64,000 bases of DNA, from NCBI RefSeq assembly GCF_050436995.1, contig NC_134771.1, forward strand, positions 4,195,501 through 4,259,500. The letters are read 5' to 3'. The notes under the pieces are model-generated. The model was not told the origin of the DNA. It saw nothing but the letters and a program-made list of their open reading frames with translations, and searched no databases. Shown one piece after another: positions 53,151 to 63,557 of this stretch (positions within the stretch are counted from its first letter, which is position 1; each line of letters begins with the position of its first letter). The stretch is from Anticarsia gemmatalis. Taxonomy: Eukaryota; Arthropoda; Insecta; Lepidoptera; Erebidae. Made by a program: the position numbers and the translations under genes.

Positions 53151-53346
53151 TACTAACTTCTACCCGCGACTTTGTCCACACGAATACATTGCCCGGGGTA
53201 AAAAGTATCCAGTGATAGTCCAGGTTCTGAATCATCTATGTACTAAAATTCATTAATACCGTCTAGTAGTTTTCTCGTGAAACAGCGACAAACATACATA
53301 CATTCATCCTTACAAACTTTCACATACATAATAATATTAGTAAGAT
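53151..53346 (-). mobile_element. Hel-5 Helitron-like element, full length
   Basis: Plus strand TACTAACTTCTACCCGCGAC, GGGGTAAAAAGTATCCAGTG, ATTAATACCGTCTAGTAGTT, ACATACATTCATCCTTACAA, ending ATAATATTAGTAAGAT: i.e. starts TCTTACTAATATTAT in its own orientation. Confidence 0.75.
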
Positions 53347-53395
53347 TGATAATATACATATTGACACGATTCTAGCTGTTTAAACTGTAACCCTA

Positions 53396-53487
53396 GGTGG
53401 TTTATCTATTCAATAGCGTTTTTTTATATGAGTTTTGACACTATTGAATAGATAAACTACCGTTAAATGTATCTCAGAAACCGGGGG
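53396..53487. mobile_element. MITE-1 copy, left arm shortened
   Basis: GGTGGTTTATCTATTCAATA, TTTTTTTATATGAGTTTTGA, ATAGATAAACTACCGTTAAA, TCAGAAACCGGGGG. Confidence 0.8.
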
Positions 53488-53639
53488 TAAGAAAAGTACC
53501 TTAATGTCCTTGACTGAGATATGATCGATCACTTGCTAAGTTTCACGTAAATCCGTTCAGTCGTTTACCTGTGATAAAGCAACAGACAGAATTGTTCCAC
53601 TTTCGGTCATTGTTCAATAGTGTCAATGTTATTCGAGAT

Positions 53640-53800
53640 TTGCAAAGGCATGTGGTTGGCTATACTACTGCTATATTGACAACAACTGGTGACTACTTTT
53701 GATGAGCCTTTCAAAGAACCGAGACGAGCAGCTCGTGTATTGTTACGTGGCCACAAATCTGCAAAATGTCTGCAACAAGGATTGCTTAACCAAACCACAA
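53640..53800 (-). mobile_element. 5S-A relic, old
   Basis: TTGACAACAACTGGTGACTA, CTTTCAAAGAACCGAGACGA, GGCCACAAATCTGCAAAATG, AAGGATTGCTTAACC keep the 5S-A order with many changes. Confidence 0.5.
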
Positions 53801-55656
53801 CATTGTTCACTCAAAAAGCACTTCATCTCACACAAATATACAAGTAATTGTTAGGTAATTTTAGGAATATAGTCCATTAGAACTAGACTTAGATAACAAT
53901 TTGATTTCCAGCTTGTAATCTATCACCGTGCAAATTTTTAGCTATATCTTTTCAGCCGTTTGCACGTAAAAGAAAAAAAAACAATCCTGCTTTCTCAATT
54001 CATTATAAGGTACAGATTCACGAGTACTATCTGTACTTTTGTATAAAACGCTTAATTTACTAACTTAACAAGCGTATAACTCACAAAACTTAATGGCTAC
54101 CAACCAAAATAATATTATATTACGTTCATTAAAGATTTTCACGAAATAACCTAAAATGTACGAAATAATGTAACGCAATACTTTTTAAAAATTCAAAGCG
54201 TTTTTCAACGAAACTAAATAATTGACATATCCTGTTTCGAACCTTTTTTTTTGGCGGGATATTTGGCCGCCATTTTAACAATAGACTGAATAGGTTGCGT
54301 TTACTTGGTTGGCTGTTTGAATTAATTCTTATGCCGATTTTGGACTTGTTACCTGTAAAAAATAAATTTATATTATGCCTTATTTTTATATAGTTACCGA
54401 CTAGCTTTTACCCGTGAGTTAACTCGTCGTTGTGTCTTAATGTTATGTCAAACTAGCGTACTGGCCCAAGTTCGTCCGGGTATGGTACAATTGTATCTCG
54501 TTTATTCCATTACCATGGGACTTTTGATCCCATCGATCCTATAAAAACCTTGTCCACACAGTTACAAACATATAAATAATATATCCAATTTAGTTTAGCT
54601 GTTCAAAAGTTATCGTACATTCATTTTGGTGATACATTTTTCATTTTTATTTATATAGATGAAGTAGCTTTTTATATTAACACGGTACATTATACAGGGA
54701 TCAAGGGCAAATATTTGTTTTAGTATCTTCAATTCATTGCCATTTATCGAACAGTCATTGCCAATCAAAAATACACTCTGCCAACCCGGGAATCAACCAT
54801 CAGCACTTATACATAATTTAATTCATCAAGAAACATAAAATTTGGTCGAAATCGCTTCCATTCACACCTGGGTGCTCATAAAAATGATATTAGCATCGAA
54901 AATTTTGTGCACTACTAAATATGGTATGAGGTAAAGTAATTTAAAATGTATCGGACCACTACTTAAAATAGGGTTGTCAGGAGGGTGTCTTTGGAATTTC
55001 AGTTTATCTCGGAACACGGTATTTTTATTACTTAAAGAGAATTTTAAAACTTGTATAGGTGCAATATTCACATTATAAACTAAAGCTTTTAAATTATTTC
55101 TTTCAATTCTTTCATAATCTTAAAGTTGAAATTATTAAAAACAGCAACAACATTATTAATAATTCATTTGATCACAAAAAATACTTGTGACGTCACTAAG
55201 TCAGTATTCTAAATTAAAAAGCGTTTAACCACTTCATAAAGAATACCTAGGTAACTGATTTTACTTGTAGTAATATAGCCTTTTTACAACTAGTGTGAGT
55301 CATTGTTATAGCAAATAGGTTGAGTATAGCACTTGGCTTTGCCTGTGGTTGGCTGATAGAAATCATTCTATGTCACTTAAAAATGTCTGAACCTGACAAC
55401 CCTAAACCAAATTGTTTTAAAAGGATTATTTTATTATTTGTTTAGTCGTTAGTTTGATTATTGTTTGGTTCTCGACCATAAGGTCAATTACTGGGTTTCT
55501 CGAAATTTTGGAAACAGTTTTTGGTATTTGCAAATTATAATATAAGGTAAGAATGAATGAATTTTGATGGCGGAGTAAAATACAAACCAATATATTTTTA
55601 TTTAGGCTTAAACTGTATCATGAAAATAAACGATGCAGATTTTATTATAATTTTTT
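53801..55656. other. Long unassigned stretch
   Basis: AT-rich. 54256-54275 (GGCGGGATATTTGGCCGCCA) is a CpG-containing word; 54403-54435 resembles a Helitron end (CTAGCTTTTACCCGTGA); 55189-55196 is a CRE-like TGACGTCA. No exon found. Confidence 0.4.
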
Positions 55657-55703
55657 TTATTAGCCTCTTATGTGTCCCACTGCTGGGCAAAGGCAGTGGG
55701 ACT
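55657..55703 (-). mobile_element. SINE-E terminal scrap
   Basis: TGTGTCCCACTGCTGGGCAA, then a second GGCAGTGGGAC in inverse order, forming a small fold. Confidence 0.45.
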
Positions 55704-55796
55704 TATCAAATAATCAAACTATCACTTTAGTAAAGAAATATTCATGTTCTTTCTAATCGAGAGTTCTTTAATCAGTTCTTATAGAAATGCCTAAAA

Positions 55797-55834
55797 CCAC
55801 GTGCTCTATCCATAAATATGGATAGAGCACGTGG
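55797..55834. repeat. Perfect 38-bp palindromic hairpin
   Basis: Arms CCACGTGCTCTATCCAT and exact complement, loop AAAT. Each arm carries an E-box-type CACGTG. No similar sequence elsewhere in the window. Confidence 0.9.
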
Positions 55835-55918
55835 CACAAATGCGTGCTGAAAAGCCTAGATACTTTTAATATTTTTCCTCCCGAGTGCTTATTACAGTTT
55901 TAATTAAATTATATATAA

Positions 55919-56165
55919 TTAGCTGACCCGCGCAACTTCGCTTGCGTCATAAAAGAGAATTGGTCAAATTTTTCCCGTTTCTGTACCATTTTTTACTGGT
56001 ATTCTGCTCCTATTAGTCGTAGCGTGATGATATATAGTCTATAGCCTTCCTCGATAAATGGGCTATCTGACAGTGAAAAAAAATTTCGAATCGGACCCGT
56101 AATTCCTGAGATTAGCGCGTTCAAACAAACAAACAAACTCTTCAGCTTTATAATATTAGTATAGA
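55919..56165 (-). mobile_element. Hel-1 Helitron-like element
   Basis: TTAGCTGACCCGCGCAACTT (end mutated from CTAG) to ATATTAGTATAGA. It abuts Repeat F copy 2. Confidence 0.85.
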
Positions 56166-56171
56166 TTAGTA

Positions 56172-56310
56172 TAGATAGGATACGGGAATTAACGCGAACA
56201 CGCATTTTACCTTAAAATGCCTAACGTTTTGGCGCAGGTTGCACTCGCCGTGGTCGCAGGCTGACACAGTCAGTATTCTATTATATTTTAAACATGCAAC
56301 GCGAGAGTTT
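56172..56310 (-). repeat. Repeat F, copy 2 (core inverted, flank not)
   Basis: Core reads CGGGAATTAACGCGAACACG, TTGGCGCAGGTTGCACTCGC, CGTGGTCGCAGGCTGAC: the complement of 14281-14400. It is followed by TATTCTATTATA and then AAACATGCAACGCGAGAG in the same orientation as copy 1. Confidence 0.7.
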
Positions 56311-56880
56311 AAAAGTTATTTATTAAATTATGTTATTATTTTGTAAAAGTTGTGAATAGAATAAAAGCCGTAGTTTTTATGTTTTTCCGAAGTAGATTTA
56401 TTATAGGTACTCTCCTTCTCAAACTAGCGGCAAAACATAAACGATCACTTTGACAAACTCAATGGTTTGCCTTAAATGAATAAACGATTTGATTTCGTAT
56501 TACATTAATAAAGTACTTACCAAAAAAATCCTACACATTCGGCACCGAGGATGCGTGCTATCCTTTTCTAAAACAACATTCAAGAACGAGACACAACTCC
56601 CATTTCAACACCATTGTTGAACAAAATCATTGACAACATTCAAAGATGTAAGGTAACAGACCCTACCTCAAAAATTGGGACACTTCATTAAATAACAATT
56701 ATTGTGTCCTGGGTCCTTGAATTTAACAATAAAGTTGCACATCTGTCCTTTTTAGGGTTCAGTACCTTAAAGGTAAAACGAGACGCGACAATAACAGGTA
56801 GCTTAGCTTGAAATGTTTACAGAACGTTTAATGACTTCTTTAAACATAAATAATTAAATTAAAAAATAAAGAGTAGTGAA
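56311..56880. other. Intergenic, nothing recognised
   Basis: AT-rich; no exon or repeat assigned. Confidence 0.45.
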
Positions 56881-57175
56881 AGCCGAATGGTCTAAGTAGC
56901 GCGTCCCACATAAATGGTCGGCAGGTCGAACCCGAGGCAATACACTAATATCTTTTCGAAGTTATGTTTGTATTAAAAATAATTGTCACTTGCTCAAACT
57001 TTGATAGAAACTTGATTCAACCTTGCATGAGAGCCTGAGAGTTCTTTATGACAGTTCTTGAAGGTACGCAAAGTCCCCAACTTGCCCTTGGTCAGCGAGG
57101 TTGACTCAAGGCCTAATCCTCTCCTCATTCTAGGAGCAGACCCTCGCCCAGCAGTAGGACTTTAATAGGATGGAT
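56881..57175 (+). mobile_element. SINE-E copy, full length
   Basis: Head GTGAAAGCCGAATGGTCTAA, box B-like AGGTCGAACCCGAGG, AATAATTGTCACTTGCTCAA, CCTTGCATGAGAGCC, ACTCAAGGCCTAATCCTCTC, CTCGCCCAGCAGTAGGAC. The best full-length member in the window. Confidence 0.85.
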
Positions 57176-57617
57176 TAATTCAATATTTTATTAAAATAAA
57201 ACAAATAATTCAGAGGAGCTCACATGCAAAATAGTGCTCTTTGCTCGTTAAGTTTCGATGTTCAAAATGATAAAAGGTATACGCTTTTAAATAAGTTAAA
57301 ATCTGAATACGGAACCCCTTGTGCGCTTGTCTGACTCGCACATCACCGTTTTTTTCCTTCTAAGACAACAATGCACGCCACATGTATTTCTCGATGCGTT
57401 AAATTTTATCTTCTTGAAAGTTGAGGACAATAAATGTATTGAATTGTTAATCTTTTAGACTTTTCGAGTATTTGATTGTTATAGAATTGTATTTGAAGCA
57501 GTTGTGGCGTGAGATCCTTGTCAAATCAAATACATGGGTATTTTTAAGTGAGAACAAATTTTCATGATGATAGAGCTTAGGGACGAGGTTTGTATAGTAT
57601 ACGCAAAATAACTGTTT
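57176..57617. other. Intergenic, nothing recognised
   Basis: AT-rich; no feature. Confidence 0.45.
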
Positions 57618-57876
57618 GAGGCGCCCGTAGCTAGTTGCGCTCACCGGTCGGTAAACGATCTGTGGGTTAAGCAAATCGTGTCGCGGTCATTCCATAGATG
57701 GGTGACCGCATAGTGGTATTTGAACAGGGCGTCTCCGTGCTTCGGAGGGCACATAAAAGGTCGGTCCCGGTTGTTGTCAATTAAGATAACAGTCATTAAG
57801 CCATGCCAAAGGCCTTCGGGCGGCTTGAACAACTTTGACACTAGGTTGACCACTAACCATACGATAAGAAGAAGAC
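57618..57876 (+). mobile_element. 5S-A element, full length
   Basis: GAGGCGCCCGTAGCTAGTTG, TGGGTTAAGCA, 21 nt, TAGATGGGTGACCGC, ATAGTGGTATTTGAACAGGG, CTTCGGAGGGCAC, AAGATAACAGTCATTAAGCC, ending ACGATAAGAAGAAG. Only ACTGT could be a TSD remnant. Confidence 0.88.
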
Positions 57877-58138
57877 TGTAACAAACCATATATACAAGAT
57901 TAATATAATAAATCAAATTGATTGTTCTTATTGTTTACTATACCTAATTGATTAAAGCTAAATTAATTTTGGATATTATTTGGTTCTAAACTAGTATGAT
58001 CAATAAGATATTTGTGGAATGATACCTAATCTAACCTTCTAACCCATTAACCACAAGACTGTACCCTACAGGTACCACAAAATGCAAGAATTTCACCAAC
58101 AATAACGATATTATCAATATTTCAAAGAGAATTTCTGT

Positions 58139-58226
58139 GTGCGTCACATATCTCAGTTGACAACCAGTGTACGTCAAATTGATGGTCACTATTCAGTACA
58201 TTGCTGCTTCGACGTAACGTGTTATT
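58139..58226. mobile_element. MITE-2, left part (split by Helitron)
   Basis: GTGCGTCACATATCTCAGTT, TACGTCAAATTGATGGTCAC, TGCTGCTTCGACGTAACGTG: matches 26313-26400. The sequence resumes at 58426 with TCACTGTAATCTG. Confidence 0.7.
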
Positions 58227-58425
58227 CTCCATACTAATATTATAAGTGCGAAAGTAACTGTCTGTCTGTCTGTTACTCAATCACGCCTAAACTACTGAAC
58301 CAATTTGCATGAAATTTGCTATGGAGATATTTTGATACCCGAGAAAGGACATAGGCTACTTTTGACCCTGGGAAAATGACGCATTCCCAAGGGACAACGG
58401 CGGACGAAGTCGCGGGTAAAAGCTA
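58227..58425 (+). mobile_element. Hel-2 Helitron-like element (unrecombined type)
   Basis: TCTCCATACTAATATTATAA, GTGCGAAAGTAACTG, TACTCAATCACGCCTAAACT, CGAGAAAGGACATAGGCTAC, then TTTGACCCTGGGAAAATGAC, GAAGTCGCGGGTAAAAGCTA. It shows the original second half that chimeric copies have replaced. Confidence 0.8.
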
Positions 58426-58475
58426 CTTCACTGTAATCTGAAGGAGAAATGAATTTTGTATTCTTGCGCCAGCCG
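58426..58475. mobile_element. MITE-2, right part
   Basis: TTCACTGTAATCTGAAGGAG corresponds to TCACTGTAATCTAATGGAGA at 26404. The terminal arm is not recognisable. Confidence 0.55.
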
Positions 58476-58744
58476 CGATACCGTACAGCACCTCACATAT
58501 AAATACTCTCTACTAAATTGTTTGACTCTATCTAAATAATACACCAAGCAATAAAGTCATAAATTTAATCTTAAACAAAGAAAAAAGCATCCAGCCATCT
58601 TTTATTCATCGCGGCTCAAGATGTACCGATATCAATACCGATATCCTTTTACAATAACCCATATCGGTATCACTCATCTAAACGTCGGAAACTTTCGCGA
58701 AACCATTTTAAATGCAATATGATGATAATTTTGTATATTATTGT

Positions 58745-58800
58745 CAGTACAGTGATTCAGCTGTCGTAAGGTCAGCGGTTTTATTCCTGGGTCGGGTAAA
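58745..58800 (+). mobile_element. tRNA-like SINE head scrap
   Basis: AGGTCAGCGGTTTTATTCCT, GGGTCGGGTAAAATG: box B half of a SINE-C/D head, cut off by the SINE-A copy. Confidence 0.45.
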
Positions 58801-58812
58801 ATGTTATTTGTT

Positions 58813-59066
58813 TTCGCAGTGGTTTGAACGGTCACCTCGCCGCGACTACCGTAGCGGCGCGTGTGGTGGGTTCGAATCCCACCCGGGACATATCTTTGTG
58901 TGATGAGCACGAGTATTTGTTCTGAGCCTGGTTGTGAATTTATCTATATAAGTATGTATTTAGAAGTATATAAGTATGTTTATCAGTTATTTGGTTACCA
59001 TAGTACAAATTCTGCTTAGGTTGGAATCAAATGACCGTGTGTGAGTTGTCCCATGATATTTGGTTT
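58813..59066 (+). mobile_element. SINE-A copy, near full length
   Basis: TTCGCAGTGGTTTGAACGGT, box B GGGTTCGAATCCCACC, GATGAGCACGAGTATTTGTT, GGTTACCATAGTACAAATTC, GTGTGTGAGTTGTCCC. Confidence 0.85.
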
Positions 59067-59164
59067 TGAGTTTGCAAATTCTCAGTATTGGGGGGTATCT
59101 TGGTTAAGAGTTAAGTAGAATGTAGATATAATATATGTAGTAATACCTTTGTCTACATAAAATT

Positions 59165-59245
59165 ACGTATTTTTCCCATACGGTTAAGCAGAGACCAAAT
59201 AATACTACTTGCTACGATACCTACAAACTTCCCTTACTTCATTCA
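59165..59245 (-). repeat. Repeat X copy
   Basis: TTTTTCCCATACGGTTAAGC, AGAGACCAAATAATACTACT, TTGCTACGATACCTACAAAC, TTCCCTTACTTCATTCA. Confidence 0.6.
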
Positions 59246-59328
59246 TAAATGTAGATAGAATTTTAGAAATACTTTATATTATAAAATATGAAGCTGAAAT
59301 AGAATTTGAATTTAGTTTTTTTAATAAA

Positions 59329-59672
59329 CTTTGTTCGAAATTATGTTAGAGTCGGCTTCCAGCCTCACCGGATGCAGCTAATACTAGTAATTTACATGGA
59401 GCGACTGCCTATCTGACCTCCACAACCCAGTTACCTCGGTTATAACACGATACCCTTCTGTAAGACTGATTGTCAGACTTTCAAGCTTCTGACTACTGTT
59501 AACGACTGTCAAAGATCTTCAAAAATTACAGCCGAGCCACAATTTAATATGCCTTCCGAAACATGGAGGAACTTGGTATGTATAATATGGTCACCCATCC
59601 ACAAATGAACTTTGGCAAGCGAAGCTTAAACTAAGAGATCGATCCGTTGGCTGTTGTTACTAAGCCAGGAAC
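59329..59672 (-). mobile_element. 5S-B element, full length, moderately diverged
   Basis: TTATGTTAGAGTCGGCTTCC, ACATGGAGCGACTGCCTATC, AACCCAGTTACC, GTCACCCATCCA, GCAAGCGAAGCTTAAACTAA, ending TACTAAGCCAGGAACTT. The 5S-like head is recognisable but altered by small indels. Confidence 0.82.
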
Positions 59673-60319
59673 TTAACTCAATTTCTTAAAAATCATTATT
59701 CATGAATAATCTTCCGTCCAATAAATCATAACGGGACGATTGGCCAATAATAAAGTATTAAATAAACAATATAATGTAAGAGAGAGATAGCATCTTTGGT
59801 TAATGAAAGGGTTCTTATGTGAAATGTTTGTGGATATTTTTTGTCTTGTTTTTGCACGAAACGTCGAGGTTTTTGTAAAGGGATACTATCTGTGTGATCT
59901 TTTGTGTAGAGTGACCATTGTAGATGTAATTTAAGGATATTATTTTAACGGTTAAACATTCTATTACGACTTTTGCTTGGAATAAGTACATTAATAATTA
60001 TAATAAGAACATATTTTTTTTTAGATCTGCATAAAACTTGGGTTTGGTTTTTGCAAAATATTATTCATTATTTTTCAGATTGTTGATCGTGTTATTGTAT
60101 TTTTTGTTACAAAGCAAAGGGATTTTGACGTTGCTTTAAAAAAATTCGCTGCATCTGTCTGACTATAAACTCAAAAAATATAAGAGACTTTTCATGCGGC
60201 TTCATCAAATTCTTAAAGGTTTAAGTGTAAAATTCATTACAGGTTTTGTGTAAATTGTCTTCAACATATTTTCAAGATAGTGAAAATTACCCTGGGGTCT
60301 GACTTTTATGAATTCTAGC
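59673..60319. other. Intergenic, nothing recognised
   Basis: AT-rich; no feature. Confidence 0.45.
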
Positions 60320-60495
60320 CTACTAATATTATAAATGCGAAAGTTTGTGAGAATGTATGTATGGATGTTTGTTACTCTTTCACGCAAGAGAGCTGAAGAG
60401 CCAGAATAACACATAGGCTTTTTATCCCGGAGTTCCCGAGAGATCGGGATTTACACGGTAAGGGTTTCCACGCGGACAAAGTCGCGGGCGACTTC
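60320..60495 (+). mobile_element. Hel-5 Helitron-like element, internally shortened
   Basis: CCTACTAATATTATAAATGC, GAAAGTTTGTGAGAATGTAT, TTTGTTACTCTTTCACGCAA, then GGCTTTTTATCCCGGAGTTC, GACAAAGTCGCGGGCGAC. The end lacks CTAG. Confidence 0.7.
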
Positions 60496-60903
60496 TGGTA
60501 CATTATAATTATAGCACATGCAACAATACAAGCACAGGCAAACAGGAGTTACATAACAGAATACAAAAATAAAATAAAGTAACCTAACAATAGCATAATC
60601 GTATGTGATTTCAAGTGTCAAAAATCAGCTGTAAGTACCTCATTTTTTTACAGTTATTTAATACATTTCAAATGACATCTGTTATCATTGTCCCGTGCTT
60701 GCCGCAGGTGGTGAGCAGGTAGTCTCTTTTGTCGCAGTTGACTTTTAAATAGAAATTGATGGATATAAGGGTTGGGGATGAATGAATGAATGTCAAGATG
60801 TTATTTTTTATGGTTTGAGATTGGGGCGCTTCTATACACGAGACAGTTGCGTTTACCGGTAAAGGGGTGGCCACATAGATTTCTGATGTTCAGATAACTC
60901 TAT
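60496..60903. other. Intergenic, nothing recognised
   Basis: AT-rich; GAATGAATGAATG microsatellite at about 60779. Confidence 0.45.
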
Positions 60904-61251
60904 AGCCGCTGTGGCGCAGTCGGTAGCGTATGTGACAGTTATACGGAGGTTTTGGGTTCATTTCCCGGGTCGGGCCGTAAAAGTAATTTCTCAAATTTTC
61001 TTCTAGGAGTTTCTTAGAGATTGTTCAAAGTTAAGAAGTTGAGGTGGTAGAGGTGCCTCAGAGAGCACGTAAAGCCGTCTGTCCTCTCACTGGTCGTGTC
61101 GGTTATCCGTCCCACCGGGCTATGAGAGTAAAGGAATAGAGTATACCTGTGTATTGTGCACACACTTGGACACTATAAACAAAGTCCTGCATAGATGGTT
61201 GGTTTCAATGAAACTGGCCGCCGTAGCCGAATATGGGCTTAGAGGACCCAA
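60904..61251 (+). mobile_element. SINE-C copy, near full length
   Basis: GCCGCTGTGGCGCAGTCGGT, box B-like GGGTTCATTTCCCGGG, TTAGAGATTGTTCAAAGTTA, CTCACTGGTCGTGTCGGTTA, TGTGCACACACTTGGACACT, ACTGGCCGCCGTAGCCGAAT. Confidence 0.85.
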
Positions 61252-61322
61252 AGACCCGGGAATCAAATTGACCACACTCATGATCACTAGTCGTATATAC
61301 TACCGACTGCGCCGAAAAGGTA
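61252..61322 (-). mobile_element. SINE head, inverted, fused to SINE-C end
   Basis: GACCCGGGAATCAAATTGAC at one side and CTACCGACTGCGCCGAAAAG at the other: the complement of a tRNA-like head with box B and box A, joined tail-to-tail with the preceding SINE-C. Confidence 0.65.
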
Positions 61323-61603
61323 GGAACAATTTGTATAAAACAGTCGTGTTTAATTTTTACTAAAAGTATAGTCACCCTCAAAACTGAATTATTCTTTATA
61401 GCATAAGTATTTATAGTAATATCATAAGTTGGATTAATAAAAAGTGGATGTTTTAAAAAACTGAAGGTTTCGCTTTAAACGGAAGATTATAGATAAATTA
61501 CCAATATTCAATATTTTCTTATCTTACGTACAGTGAAATATGTATTGTGGATTTTTGTAAATTGCGTACTTATTTTACAAAATTATTTATAAAGGATATT
61601 ACA

Positions 61604-61680
61604 CTGCAATATCAGGACTGTTTAATCCAAAAGTGCAGGCTCGGGTTCAATTTCCGTGTCGGGCAAAGTACTGTTGGTCT
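61604..61680 (+). mobile_element. SINE-C/D head scrap
   Basis: CAGGCTCGGGTTCAATTTCC, GTGTCGGGCAAAGTACTGTT. Confidence 0.5.
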
Positions 61681-61698
61681 TTTCCGGCATATATTTTA

Positions 61699-61930
61699 CT
61701 AGCTTGCGTCAAATAAGAAAGAATGGATCATAATTTTCCCCATTATTGTAACATTTTTCGTTCCTTCTCCGCTCCTAATGGCCGTAGCGTGATGTTACAC
61801 AGTCTAAAGCCTTCCTCGATAAATGGTCTATTCAACACAAAAATATTTTTTCAATTCGAACCAGTAGTTCCTGAGATTAGCGTGTTCAAACAAACAAACA
61901 AACTCTTCAGCTTTATAATATTAGTATAGA
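61699..61930 (-). mobile_element. Hel-1 Helitron-like element, end-deleted
   Basis: CTAGCTTGCGTCAAATAAGA (a 13-bp deletion removes GACCCGCGCAAC-type sequence) to ATATTAGTATAGA. Confidence 0.8.
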
Positions 61931-62044
61931 ACTATAGATTTTCCTAACGCCTCGATAGGAGACGCCCCAAAAAGACATACACAGATCATATTAGCGATGT
62001 CTTGCAAAATGCTTAGGTTACGTCGTCAGTCAGATCTCGTAACC

Positions 62045-62095
62045 GTCTTATATGACAAGATGTATGGATGTGAATGAAGCAAGGGACGTTTGTAA
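62045..62095 (+). repeat. Repeat X fragment
   Basis: TATATGACAAGATGTATGGA, TGTGAATGAAGCAAGGGACG, TTTGTAAATTC. Confidence 0.6.
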
Positions 62096-62215
62096 ATTCA
62101 TTTAGGTCAAATGCTGACACTTATGATAGTCAATGATACAGAGAGTGAATTTACCGCCAGTTCGGGAAGTACGGCCAATGAAAAGAGCTGCCAAAAAACT
62201 TCAAGCCACTAGAAC
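62096..62215 (-). mobile_element. LINE 3' fragment
   Basis: TCAAATGCTGACACTTATGA, ACAGAGAGTGAATTTACCGC, GGCCAATGAAAAGAGCTGCC: the second copy of the element at 46394. Confidence 0.6.
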
Positions 62216-62220
62216 TTTAA

Positions 62221-62335
62221 CGTGCCGGAGTATGAAGACGCTCAGTTCAAATATCACTATGCGGTCACCCATCTAAAAAATGACCGTGCCAAGGGTTGCT
62301 TAACCTACAAATCGTTTACCGGTGAACGCAATTTC
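62221..62335 (-). mobile_element. 5S-A head fragment
   Basis: GACGCTCAGTTCAAATATCA, GCGGTCACCCATCTA, then AAGGGTTGCTTAACC and ATCGTTTACCGGTGAACGC: the complement of the 5S-like head with the 21-nt spacing apparently intact. Confidence 0.75.
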
Positions 62336-62353
62336 AGCTACGATATATTTTCA

Positions 62354-62400
62354 TTGACTATCATAAGGGTATTTGACCTAAATGATTTGATTTTCATTTT
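62354..62400 (+). mobile_element. LINE 3' tail, opposite orientation
   Basis: TGACTATCATAAGGGTATTT, GACCTAAATGATTTGATTTT: the terminal part of the LINE piece at 62096, inverted relative to it across the 5S-A fragment. Confidence 0.5.
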
Positions 62401-62419
62401 GGTGTCTAACGCATAACTG

Positions 62420-62570
62420 CCCTCGTGACGTCAAATGTTCTAACACGTTGTGACGTATGCAGCCGCCATCTTGTTTTACAAAACATCTTCGCTCCGATAC
62501 ACTTTACAGTACAATGAGTTCATATCGGTTACGGTGTGAGCAGTAGTGGATAATATCGTTTTTGTTTTGT
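62420..62570 (+). promoter_or_regulatory. Candidate promoter and first exon
   Basis: TGACGTCA (62426-62433), TGACGT (62451-62456) and GCCGCCATCTTG (62462-62473) cluster within 50 bp, as in housekeeping promoters. A donor-like TTTTGTAAGGAAC follows at about 62565. Linked tentatively to the possible exon at 63902; no transcript evidence. Confidence 0.3.
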
Positions 62571-62952
62571 AAGGAACTGTGATGGTGGTCCATGTGTTGT
62601 TCGGTTCTTCGGTTAGGTAAATTGCTGATTGTATGGTTCGATTTCCGGTGGTTGTAAATAAGGTGAAACATTCACATAAGCAAAGGTTTGTTTGTGAATT
62701 TGCTTTAAAGAATTGCTCAATAATATCTTTAAGTTACGAATGTTTTGGTATAATATTTTGCCTGAAAATCATTCTTTAAATAATTGATGTTTTAATATCA
62801 GGTGCGTAGTACTTATAAATTCTGTATGACAAGATGTACGAAAGTGAATAATTCAAAACCTTGCAAGGATAGTATAAGCGACTTTTTTGTAATTTAATAT
62901 GCCTATGTTACGTACGTATATTACATTTTCATTAATATTTTCACACAAGAAA
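62571..62952. other. Intergenic or intron, nothing recognised
   Basis: AT-rich; 62825-62875 carries a weak repeat X piece (TGTATGACAAGATGTACGAA). Confidence 0.4.
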
Positions 62953-63172
62953 TCTATACTAATATTATAAAGCTGAAGAGTTTGTTTGTTTGTTTGGTTG
63001 AACGCGCTAATCTCAGGAACTACTGGTCCATTTATCGAGGTAGGTTATAGACCATATATCATCACACTACTACGAATAGGAGCAGAGTACCAGTGAAAAA
63101 TGTTACAAAAACGGGGAAAATTTTGACCCATTCTCTCTTATGTGACGTTGCGAAGTTGCGCGGGTCAGCTAG
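62953..63172 (+). mobile_element. Hel-1 Helitron-like element, small deletions
   Basis: TCTATACTAATATTATAAAG to GCGCGGGTCAGCTAG; A before, T after. The segment with GATTTGAAAAATTCTTTCAG is missing. Confidence 0.88.
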
Positions 63173-63557
63173 TGATATAATTAAAAAATATTTATACTCA
63201 ATTTTGCGACTTAAAGTGTGATAATATAAGTTTGTACTTATACATATTTTTTCTCATGGCTGTATATCACCAAAGTGAATCTTGCACCGAGATTATACTA
63301 CAAAATCGTAAACAAATTTCCTCGTGACAGACAGACAGACGGACAGTGCACTGAGTGGCAAACAGTAGTGGTATAGTGACGTGCGGCTAACACGGGGTAG
63401 GCAGAGTTGTTTTACATAACCAAGGCTTTGATTTTGTGAAGTCGAGTAAATAAACGATTTGAACAGATCTACTGCTATTTGACTGACCTTTAAAATAATT
63501 TTCGAAACTTTCTTTTCGGAAAGAAAATTGGAAGTATCGCAATTTCGATTTATAAAT
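63173..63557. other. Intergenic or intron, nothing recognised
   Basis: 63328-63345 is a short GACA microsatellite. No other feature. Confidence 0.4.
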
